The notes beneath the pieces were generated by a model that searched no databases, was not told where the DNA came from, and saw only the letters and a list, made by a program, of their open reading frames with translations. Shown here piece after piece: positions 1-5,409 of a stretch of 5,620 bases of DNA. The translations under genes and the position numbers were made by a program. This stretch comes from Azophilus sp964572185 (lineage in GTDB: Bacteria > Pseudomonadota > Gammaproteobacteria > Pseudomonadales > Azotimanducaceae): positions 1 through 5,620 of the forward strand of contig CAZNFI010000184.1 of assembly GCA_964572185.1 (NCBI GenBank), read 5' to 3'. Position 1 is the first letter of the stretch. Each line of letters starts with the position of its first letter.

Positions 1-45
1 GTGCTGTCCCAGGAAGTGACCCTGATGGTGGCGCGGCGGACCTGA
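1..45 (+). CDS. Probable 3' end of an upstream gene (partial, product unknown)
   Basis: Frame 1 is open from the first base to a TGA at 43-45 and reads VLSQEVTLMVARRT. Nearly every codon ends in G or C, as in the clearly coding genes of the window, and a short hairpin follows directly. Fourteen residues are too few to name a family. An ending like this is seen in some methyltransferases, but that is only an impression. Frame 3 is also open from base 3 to a TGA at 111-113 and would end in a hydrophobic tail (WVFLGGFSLFGFV). Its third-position composition is less gene-like, so frame 1 is preferred. Confidence 0.4.
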   Translation: MLSQEVTLMVARRT

Positions 46-50
46 ACGCG

Positions 51-79
51 CCAGCGGGCTCAGCCGTTGGGTGGGTTTT
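51..79 (+). terminator. Possible weak intrinsic terminator after the upstream gene
   Basis: CCAGCGG (51-57) pairs with CCGTTGG (64-70) through seven base pairs, one of them G-T, around the six-base loop GCTCAG. The only T run nearby is four Ts at 76-79, five bases after the stem. The placement six bases after the putative stop at 43-45 fits a terminator, but the T tract is short and displaced, so termination would be inefficient at best. Confidence 0.3.
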
Positions 80-95
80 CCTGGGTGGGTTCTCC
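68..95 (+). repeat. 14-bp tandem repeat forming a G-quadruplex-type motif
   Basis: TGGGTGGGTTTTCC (68-81) is followed immediately by TGGGTGGGTTCTCC (82-95), a 13 of 14 match. Together they place four GGG runs at 69-71, 73-75, 83-85 and 87-89, with loops of 1, 7 and 1 bases. This satisfies the usual G3+N1-7 pattern for an intramolecular G-quadruplex on the + strand. It lies about 80 bases before the start of the secreted-protein gene. Whether it is transcribed depends on where the promoter is. Confidence 0.6.
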
Positions 96-124
96 TTGTT
101 CGGTTTTGTCTGAACGACTATGGT
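96..124 (+). promoter_or_regulatory. Tentative sigma-70-type promoter for the secreted-protein gene
   Basis: TTGTTC (96-101) resembles a -35 box (3 of 6 matches to TTGACA). TATGGT (119-124) resembles a -10 box (4 of 6 matches to TATAAT), with the ideal 17-base spacer. Transcription would start near 131, giving a leader of about 40 bases and leaving the G-rich repeat just upstream of the -35 box. Other weak hexamers lie in the same AT-richer stretch, so the exact position is uncertain. Confidence 0.3.
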
Positions 125-170
125 TCGCGTTTAGACTAACAGTAAATTTGACTTTCAACCGGAGACGATT

Positions 171-1673
171 ATGCGAATTCGATTTTGGACGCTGGCTCGG
201 GTCGCTTCATGGGGGCTTGCGGTTTGGGTTGGCGCACTCGCACAGCCGACCATGGGGCGAGATCATGTGTTGCCATTGTTTCTGTCCGCTTCCAATGTCA
301 ATCAGCCTTCCGCGTCGGGCGTCCATCAGGAAGGTTTCGTTCGCATCATCAACCATTCCAACGAGGAGGCCAGGGTGAATATCTCCGGCTGCGATGACGC
401 CGGGTGGTGTGGCCTCCACGCGACGCTGGCGTTGGGAGCGAAGCGGACCGTTCACCTTAACTCCCGAGACATTGAAGAAGGTAATGCGGACAAGGGTTTT
501 CCGGAAGGATTGGGCGCACCGACAGAGGGCGATTGGGTTCTGCTTTTGGAAAGCCGGCAGGACATCGAGCCGCTGGCCTACATTCGCACCCGTCCGGACG
601 GTTTCCTCACGAGCATGTCCGCAGTCGCCCCGTCGGGTGCGATGCGATATCGGGTGTCCATATTCAACCCTGCCAGCAACTTCAACCAGCGCAGTTGGCT
701 GCGTTTGGTGAATCCGGGCAGTGACGATGCCAATGTCACCATCAGCGGGATCGATGATGCAGGAGTTCCTGCTCCGGGCGGGGTGGTGGAGCTTACGCTG
801 GCCAGTCGAGAGGCTAGGTCGGTGACCTCGCAAGCGCTTGAATCCGGCGCCAGCGACCTAACCGGCAGCTTCGGCGAGAAGGAAGTTGGCGGCAAGTGGC
901 AACTGACGGTCGCCTCCGATCAGCCCTTGATGGTCATGAGCCTCTTGGACACCCCGACTGGGCATTTGTCCAATCTCTCCGCCCCAAAGGCTGACTACCG
1001 AGGCCCTGCGGGCGTCTGGGAGGTGGCGTTTGACGATGGCGTCACCGGTGGCTACCTCATTGCCACGACGGACAGCCGCCTGTATGGATGGTGGCCACTA
1101 GCGGACGGCACGGTTCGAGTCGCGGACGGCGGCTATTTCGCTTCCGGGTCCGATTACTTGAGCGGTTCGGGTGAGGTTTACGAATCCGGTGAGGTCGAGA
1201 TTCGGGGGGCGGGCATCGGTGGGGACAGCGCAGTATTCGGTATTTCAGCCGACTACCGCCAAGGTGACTGGATTAAAGGTACCTACCACGTTGAAGGCGC
1301 GGAAACTCGGGAGTTCTACGGCTGGGCCTTCACTGGCTTCGACCGTGGAGCCAACGCCCCCGCGTTGGCAGGTGCTTGGACCACCACGGACAGCGATTTG
1401 TCCTTTTCGGTCAATGCCGATGCTGGATTCAGCGGATCGCTGGAGGTTGATTCCTTTGAGTGTGATCTAACCGGAGCCTTGGAGGGCATCCACCCCGCAT
1501 TCAACCTCTACGAAAGCGCAGTGGAGGTGGATTGTGGGCTCCTACAGCTAGACGTGGAGATGATCCTTGCCATCGGCGACAAACCAACCGCACCCGGCGG
1601 CAACGACCATGCGCTGGCCTTGGTCATCGCCCGGGACGACGAAGTCGCCGTTGGCACTACCGCAACGCGCTAA
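171..1673 (+). CDS. Secreted protein with two tandem repeat units and a C-terminal beta-rich domain; function unknown
   Basis: This is a 500-residue exported protein. The start is fixed by GGAGA at 161-165, six bases before the ATG. Residues 1-24 form a Sec signal peptide: MRIR, a hydrophobic core, and a likely cleavage after ALA (22-24). Residues 56-154 and 176-273 are two copies of one unit. Each opens with F/W-[VL]-R-[IL]-[IV]-N, continues with VxISGxDDAG, and closes with a D/T-G-[FH]-L-[ST] motif after W-x-L-x-[VL]-x-S. Residues 282-500 differ: many Gly, Asp and aromatic residues suggest beta strands, with two G-x-W openings (GVW at 281-283, GAW at 401-403). Cysteines 431 and 455 sit in a CDLTG ... 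CGLL arrangement that I recall from C-terminal beta domains of proteobacterial secreted proteins, and could form a disulfide. Cysteines 74 and 80 may form another. No catalytic motif is visible. A surface or periplasmic binding role is only a guess. A/T-ending codons are commoner here than in the flavoenzyme gene. The stop overlaps that of the convergent acylase gene. Confidence 0.9.
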   Translation: MRIRFWTLARVASWGLAVWVGALAQPTMGRDHVLPLFLSASNVNQPSASGVHQEGFVRIINHSNEEARVNISGCDDAGWCGLHATLALGAKRTVHLNSRDIEEGNADKGFPEGLGAPTEGDWVLLLESRQDIEPLAYIRTRPDGFLTSMSAVAPSGAMRYRVSIFNPASNFNQRSWLRLVNPGSDDANVTISGIDDAGVPAPGGVVELTLASREARSVTSQALESGASDLTGSFGEKEVGGKWQLTVASDQPLMVMSLLDTPTGHLSNLSAPKADYRGPAGVWEVAFDDGVTGGYLIATTDSRLYGWWPLADGTVRVADGGYFASGSDYLSGSGEVYESGEVEIRGAGIGGDSAVFGISADYRQGDWIKGTYHVEGAETREFYGWAFTGFDRGANAPALAGAWTTTDSDLSFSVNADAGFSGSLEVDSFECDLTGALEGIHPAFNLYESAVEVDCGLLQLDVEMILAIGDKPTAPGGNDHALALVIARDDEVAVGTTATR

Positions 1674-3343
1674 TCCTCCTCGACAACGACCGTCTCACCG
1701 ATCTGCGCGGCGCTGATTTCCGCTTCGCAGTAGGGGAAGCGCACCCACGCCTTGCGGCTGTAAAGCTCGGTTTGGTCGGCGTAGTGGGGCGACTCCGGAT
1801 CGTTTGATTGGGACGACACCAAGAGGGTTTCGGCGATTGGGCAATCGCCATCGTCCCAAGTCACGGCTTGGAGGTGGGAGTTGCCGCCGTGGGCCACGTA
1901 GCTGCCATCCCCAAGGCGGGACGAGATGGCGCCATAGACCCCGAGGTCGCCGTCGGCGCCGTGGATGGGGATGCGCAAGTTGTTGCGAACGGCGAACTGC
2001 ACATCGCCCCAAGGCGCATCCAAGGCGATGCCAGCCTCTTGGAGGGCCAGCACTGCCTCGCTTAGAGAGTCGATGACCAGCGCTCGGTTGCGCGTTTGGC
2101 TGAGGTCGATGCCCCGGGGTGTGCCGAGCGGGTCTGCCGGGTCGAAATCCACCGCCCAGAAACGGTCGCTGTCCACCACGTTGGTGAAGTCGTCCGCCAG
2201 CTCGCGCCGAATCTGGCGCCAGAACTCGCGGAACACCTGGACGCCGCGGCTGTCAACGTCCGCCTTGCGGTCCCAGCCGGTGAGTGCCTCGCATCCGGCA
2301 AGCGCCCGCCGCTCGGCTGGGTCGCTGGCGTCGGCGGGCAGTGCCGCGCACACAGCAAGGATGTCGTCCAAGGTCAGTTCGGCGGCGAAGACGCGGTTCG
2401 TGAACATCAGGCCCTTGAGCGAGTCGAGCGTGAAGCCGGGTGCGCTGTCCAGCCCGTCGGTTGCGTTGCGCCGTTCCTCCACCATCAAGTGGCCGATGCG
2501 GGTGCGCAGCATTTGCTGCTGGCCCTCGCCGCCCAGCCAGCCAAACACCAACGGGTAGCCGGTAAGCGGGTTGTTGGGGTCGCTCAGCCAATAGCTGTCG
2601 TTGCTGTTGCCGACGTAGTCCCGGGTGCGGATCTTGGGCCGTGCGTCATAGCCGTAGAGGTTGGTGTCCGGCGGGCTGTCCCGGTCCTCGCCCCACTCGC
2701 AATCCGGGTCGCTGCCGTCCAGAACCAGCGCCGCGTTGTTGGCGAGCCCGGCCAGCAGCCGCCCGACGCGGGTGAGGCAGTCGTCGAGCTGGGATTGGGT
2801 GACGTGGGGAATGGCCGCCACCTCCCCATAGAACGCCTCGCCGTTGCGGTCCGCTGCCAAGGTGTGGAACACCGGCGTGGCGATGCTCTCGAGCGCCTCG
2901 GTGAACTGGTCCAGGTCTTCGGCCTGCCCCATGCGCCGATATTGCTCAAAGAACGTTTCGGCCCGCAGGCTGTTGGCGTCGCGCAGGGCCAGCACGCTGC
3001 CGTTGGCGAGGGGCCAGGTGCCAAACAGGGGGCTGATCTCCTTGAGATTGATGATGGGGCCGAAGTGGGAGCGGTAGAAGGTGTGGGTGCGCTCCTCCAG
3101 CGAGCCGTCCGCCAACTGCACCTGAATGGCCACGTCATCGGTGGTGATGTCGCGCCATTCGCCGTCGTAGCGGTACTGCATCAGGTCCAGGGGGTTGAGT
3201 TCGAGTTCGTAGAGGGTGAAGCGGGTGGCGAAGGAGGTGGTGTGGGTCCAGGCCAGGCCGCCATTGAAGCCGATGCCGACCCACGGCAGCCCTTGCAGGG
3301 CCGCGCCCGCCACGTCGTACTCCCCAGGCAGGGTCAGATGCAC
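1670..3343 (-). CDS. C-terminal (beta-chain) fragment of the broken acylase
   Basis: This frame encodes nearly the whole beta chain. The first standard start codon is the GTG at 3343 (557 codons), but homology extends upstream in the same frame through GLLLGNPHRSWSGDGSFYQV to about 3415, so 3343 is a computed rather than a biological start. No Shine-Dalgarno-like sequence precedes it. Recognisable segments, numbered from the GTG, are WVGIGFNGGLAWTHTT (21-36), FGPIINL (94-100), the ALRDAN segment (119-124) and RDYVGNSNDSYWLSDPNNPL (241-260), with the conserved Asn at 248. The catalytic Ser that should be residue 1 of the mature beta chain is not encoded, so activity is not expected. The stop codon (1672-1670) overlaps the stop of the convergent secreted-protein gene. 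Confidence 0.6.
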   Translation of the reverse strand: MHLTLPGEYDVAGAALQGLPWVGIGFNGGLAWTHTTSFATRFTLYELELNPLDLMQYRYDGEWRDITTDDVAIQVQLADGSLEERTHTFYRSHFGPIINLKEISPLFGTWPLANGSVLALRDANSLRAETFFEQYRRMGQAEDLDQFTEALESIATPVFHTLAADRNGEAFYGEVAAIPHVTQSQLDDCLTRVGRLLAGLANNAALVLDGSDPDCEWGEDRDSPPDTNLYGYDARPKIRTRDYVGNSNDSYWLSDPNNPLTGYPLVFGWLGGEGQQQMLRTRIGHLMVEERRNATDGLDSAPGFTLDSLKGLMFTNRVFAAELTLDDILAVCAALPADASDPAERRALAGCEALTGWDRKADVDSRGVQVFREFWRQIRRELADDFTNVVDSDRFWAVDFDPADPLGTPRGIDLSQTRNRALVIDSLSEAVLALQEAGIALDAPWGDVQFAVRNNLRIPIHGADGDLGVYGAISSRLGDGSYVAHGGNSHLQAVTWDDGDCPIAETLLVSSQSNDPESPHYADQTELYSRKAWVRFPYCEAEISAAQIGETVVVEED

Positions 3344-4118
3344 TTGGTAGAAGCTGCCGTCGCCGCTCCAGGATCGATGCGGATTGCCGAGCAGCAGCCC
3401 CCTGCCGCTTTGGCTCAGATGCCTTGGCGAACTGGCTTAAGCCTTGAACCAGCGCGTCCTGGTCCGCCGCCTCGAACCCCAAGGGGTTGTCGAGGCTCGG
3501 GCCGTCGGTGTTGAAGATCGCGCGGCGCACGATGCCCTCGTCCGAGCCGCCCTTCAGGGGCAGGCGGCCAATCAGCATCCACAGATCCGTCGCGTCGATT
3601 TCATGCACCCAGTCAGCGTCCCGGCAGCCGGATTCGCCTTCAGGCAGGTTGGCCACGCCCGTTTCCCGCAGGTGGCGGTTCATGCCGAAGGAGAAGCCCT
3701 CCACTAGACGGTGGACGTCGCTGTCCGCATCGGGCAGGAAGTTGGTTCGGAAGTCTTCCTTGCCGCCGAACAGGAAACGCAGCACGAAGTCGGTGACCGG
3801 ATCGCCCTCCGCCTCGCCGAGCAGTTCCGCGGAGCGGCTGGTGGCGGCGACGATGCCCCGCATCGCCATGCAGAATTGGTCTTGGGCGTAGGCGTAGCCG
3901 TAGCCGTAGCCAAGGCTGCCCCAATCGTCCGCCTGGATGTGGGGTATGCCGTACTCCGTGCGCCGGATGGTGGCGCTGAACCGGGGCTCGGGTTCGGGCG
4001 GCATTTCGGGATCCGCCTCGGGCGTTGATGATCCGCCGCCCCCGCAGCCAACGTTGGCCAGCAGCAGGGTGAGGGCGACAATCGACCGGATTGGCCGGAG
4101 CAATGGAATCGAGCGCAT
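3135..4118 (-). CDS. N-terminal (alpha-chain) fragment of the broken acylase; putative lipoprotein
   Basis: The reading frame opens with MRSIPLLRPIRSIVALTLLL, followed by ANVGCGGGGSSTP. This looks like a lipoprotein signal with Cys25 as the lipidated residue and a flexible Gly/Ser/Pro-rich spacer, although Asn at position -3 is not ideal. AAGG at 4130-4127, eight bases before the ATG at 4118, supports this start over an in-frame one at 4205 that lies across the intergenic region. Residues 51-79 hold the family N-terminal motif (RRTEYGIPHI ... LGYGYGYAYAQD). Residues up to about 230 are alpha-chain-like. After the frame break the remaining roughly 90 residues, rich in Arg, His and Pro, are out-of-frame sequence ending at a stop at 3137-3135. 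The fragment would contain no active site. If exported it would probably be unfolded or degraded. Confidence 0.6.
   Translation of the reverse strand: MRSIPLLRPIRSIVALTLLLANVGCGGGGSSTPEADPEMPPEPEPRFSATIRRTEYGIPHIQADDWGSLGYGYGYAYAQDQFCMAMRGIVAATSRSAELLGEAEGDPVTDFVLRFLFGGKEDFRTNFLPDADSDVHRLVEGFSFGMNRHLRETGVANLPEGESGCRDADWVHEIDATDLWMLIGRLPLKGGSDEGIVRRAIFNTDGPSLDNPLGFEAADQDALVQGLSQFAKASEPKRQGAAARQSASILERRRQLLPSASDPAWGVRRGGRGPARAAVGRHRLQWRPGLDPHHLLRHPLHPLRTRTQPPGPDAVPLRRRMARHHHR
3888..3911 (-). repeat. Hexanucleotide tandem repeat inside the acylase gene
   Basis: On the coding (minus) strand, GGCTAC occurs three times in a row, followed by the variant GCCTAC. It encodes the Gly-Tyr run of GYGYGYAY. 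The family normally has a Gly/aromatic/Gly/aromatic segment here, so the peptide is not unusual. The near-perfect DNA repeat could still gain or lose copies by slippage without changing frame. Confidence 0.7.
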
Positions 4119-4246
4119 TGAAGGTGCCTTGAAGTGGATCGTAGCGGGGTGTTGTTGCGACCTAGGGCAATCATAGCAAGGCGGTGGTTTTAGTGCGCCT
4201 TCCAATTGATAATTTCACGAAACTACGGGTCGGATGGGACACTGCA
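4119..4246. promoter_or_regulatory. Divergent intergenic region between acylase and flavoenzyme genes
   Basis: These 128 bases must carry the start signals of both divergent genes. Towards the acylase, AAGG at 4130-4127 is a plausible ribosome binding site; it lies in a small inverted repeat, AAGG-CA-CCTT on the minus strand. Towards the flavoenzyme, GGATGGGA at 4232-4239, seven bases before ATG 4247, is a good one. Near the middle, TTGC (4155-4158) and GCAA (4167-4170) flank a palindromic CCTAGG (4161-4166), slightly off-centre, which could be an operator. I could not assign convincing -35/-10 pairs on either strand. Confidence 0.4.
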
Positions 4247-5398
4247 ATGGGGTCGGACACGGTTGCCCGGGCGGCGGGTTTTGCGCAGGAAATTCGGGAG
4301 CGGGCGGCGGACATCGAGGCGGCCCGCCGGATGCCGCAGGACCTGGCGGCCCGCATGGCTGGCGCGGGTCTCTTTCGAGCTTTGGTGCCGGCCTGCTACG
4401 GCGGCGGACAGGTGCATCCGCGGGCGTTCTTCGATGCGGTCATGACCACGGCCGAGGCAGACGGCTCGGTGGGCTGGTGCCTGATGATCGGCGCCAGCAC
4501 GGGATTGCTGGCGGCGTCCTTGCCGGACGACGTGGCTCGGGCGATGTTCGCCGCCAACCCGGACGCCATTGTCAGCGGCGTCACCGCGCCCATTGGCCGG
4601 GCCGAAGTGGTGCCGGGCGGGATGCGCGTCAGCGGGCGCTGGCCATTCGGCAGCGCGTCGCAGGTCTCGCAGTGGATTTGCGGCGGCTCGGTGGTGCTGG
4701 AGAACGGCGAGTCGCGCCGGACGGCCGAAGGGGGGCAGGAAGTGATCCTGCCGTTGTTCGAGGCATCGGAGGTGAGGATCCATGACAGTTGGCACACGTC
4801 CGGGCTGTGCGGAACCGGCAGCAATGACATCGAGGTACGCGATGCGTTCGTGCCACAAGGCCGTTGGGTGACCCTGGGCGCGCCGCCCCGGGTGGATGCG
4901 TCCCTGTACCGCTTCCCGTTCTTCGGCCTGTTGGCGCTCGGTGTCTCCGCGGTCAGCCTAGGCATTGCGCGCCATGCCATCGGCGCGTTCACGGAACTGG
5001 CGGGCGGCAAGCGGCCGAGCGGCAGCCGGCGCACCTTGGCCCAGCGGGGCAACGTCCAGCAGGACCTGGCACGGGCGGAGGCGCTGGTGGCTTCGGGCCA
5101 GGCGTTGACCTACCAAGCCATCGACCGGGCTTGGCAGCAGGCCGAGCGTGCGGGTCGCCTGGATCGGGAAGTCAAAGGCCAACTGCGGCTGGCGGCCACC
5201 AACAACGCTTGGTCGGCGGCCGAGGCGGTGGATCGGCTTTACCACGCCGCCGGCGGCACGTCGATCTACCGCAGCAGCGTTCTGCAGCGGTGCTTCCGGG
5301 ATGTGCACGTCGCCACCCAGCACATCATGGTGGCGCAGCCGACCTATGAGGTGGTGGGCCGGGTGCTGCTCGGCATGGACCCCAAGACGCCCCTGTGA
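4247..5398 (+). CDS. Acyl-CoA dehydrogenase-fold flavin-dependent monooxygenase (HsaA / HpaH C2-like oxygenase component)
   Basis: This is a 383-residue protein, close to the usual length of about 390 for the family. ATG 4247 is chosen because GGATGGGA lies seven bases upstream. An in-frame GTG at 4184 would add 21 residues unlike the family start. The order follows the acyl-CoA dehydrogenase fold: a helical N-terminal domain (MPQDLAARMAGAGLFRALVP, 29-48), ADGSVGWCL (71-79), a middle beta domain with the flavin-contact pattern VSGRWPFGSASQVSQW (128-143) and DSWHTSGLCGTGSNDI (180-195), then a helical C-terminal domain of the Acyl-CoA_dh_2 type ending AGGTSIYRSSVLQRCFRDVHVATQH (335-359). I do not see the glutamate catalytic base of true acyl-CoA dehydrogenases. 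The RD ... H pattern (351-359) is typical of two-component hydroxylases, where a separate reductase supplies reduced flavin and the oxygenase hydroxylates an aromatic or similar ring; His359 may correspond to their active-site His. No reductase gene is in the window and the substrate is unknown. The protein is cytoplasmic. Confidence 0.85.
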   Translation: MGSDTVARAAGFAQEIRERAADIEAARRMPQDLAARMAGAGLFRALVPACYGGGQVHPRAFFDAVMTTAEADGSVGWCLMIGASTGLLAASLPDDVARAMFAANPDAIVSGVTAPIGRAEVVPGGMRVSGRWPFGSASQVSQWICGGSVVLENGESRRTAEGGQEVILPLFEASEVRIHDSWHTSGLCGTGSNDIEVRDAFVPQGRWVTLGAPPRVDASLYRFPFFGLLALGVSAVSLGIARHAIGAFTELAGGKRPSGSRRTLAQRGNVQQDLARAEALVASGQALTYQAIDRAWQQAERAGRLDREVKGQLRLAATNNAWSAAEAVDRLYHAAGGTSIYRSSVLQRCFRDVHVATQHIMVAQPTYEVVGRVLLGMDPKTPL

Positions 5399-5409
5399 CT
5401 CACTGGGCG
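5388..5409. terminator. Inverted repeat over two convergent stop codons; possible bidirectional terminator
   Basis: The two stops face each other in the palindrome TGACTCA (5396-5402). The symmetry extends: GTG pairs with CAC beside the ACT loop, a T-T mismatch follows, then CCC with GGG, a bulged C, and CG with CG. As RNA this gives about eight pairs in both directions. No T run follows on either strand, so it is not a standard intrinsic terminator. It is listed because no other transcription-end signal exists between these convergent genes. Confidence 0.3.

Larger units (their letters stand above)
1670..4118 (-). pseudogene. Penicillin acylase / AHL acylase family lipoprotein, frameshifted and lacking the nucleophile motif
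   Basis: The family consists of N-terminal-nucleophile hydrolases that cut amide-linked acyl groups from beta-lactams, acyl-homoserine lactones or lipopeptides. The precursor self-cleaves into alpha and beta chains, and the beta chain begins with the catalytic Ser. Here the alpha part (from 4118) shows the family signatures TEYGIPHI and GYAYAQDQ. The beta part shows GLLLGNPHRSW, GIGFNGGLAWTHT and NSNDSYWL; the last carries the conserved Asn (codon 2602-2600) of the oxyanion hole. The two parts lie in different frames. The upstream frame is correct at least to about 3438, and the downstream frame is bounded by a TAA at 3439-3437. The expected (G)SN[A] motif, some 16 residues before LLLGNPH in PvdQ as I recall it, is in no frame. 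A deletion of 2 modulo 3 bases spanning the alpha/beta junction fits best. The joined product would be about 815 residues, near the family norm. No other stop interrupts either part, so the break looks recent, unless it is an assembly error. Confidence 0.8.

Noticed and set aside
3..113. Frame-3 reading with hydrophobic tail as a C-terminal sorting signal of an upstream protein
   Set aside because: It has a hydrophobic end but no basic residues after it and no clear sorting motif. Frame 1 has more gene-like codons, so this is kept only as an alternative.
207..833. Open frame of 208 codons on the minus strand within the secreted-protein gene
   Set aside because: The + strand frame has a signal peptide, a good ribosome binding site and an internal protein repeat. 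The minus frame has none of these and is rich in Arg/His.
1649..1667. CGTTG / CAACG inverted repeat near the convergent stops as a terminator
   Set aside because: It is only five pairs around a nine-base loop, inside the coding sequence, with no T tract. This is expected by chance in GC-rich DNA.
3398..3402. GGGGG run (minus strand) as a simple one-base sequencing error or programmed frameshift site explaining the split acylase
   Set aside because: Correcting it would join the frames after SQSGRG, discarding a family-like stretch already readable in the downstream frame, and would not restore the missing Ser-Asn motif.
2096..3514. Long open frame (472 codons) on the + strand opposite the acylase
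   Set aside because: It lies antisense to sequence with clear acylase motifs. Its translation is a monotonous Val/Ala/Gly/Gln/Arg-rich string typical of the complement of a GC-rich gene, with no recognisable domain.
4184..4246. Upstream GTG start for the flavoenzyme
   Set aside because: It adds 21 residues with no family resemblance. The internal ATG at 4247 has a well-spaced ribosome binding site and gives the usual family length.
4223..5052. Overlapping minus-strand open frames opposite the flavoenzyme gene
   Set aside because: The + strand encodes a full-length recognisable family member. The opposite frames are composition-driven shadows.
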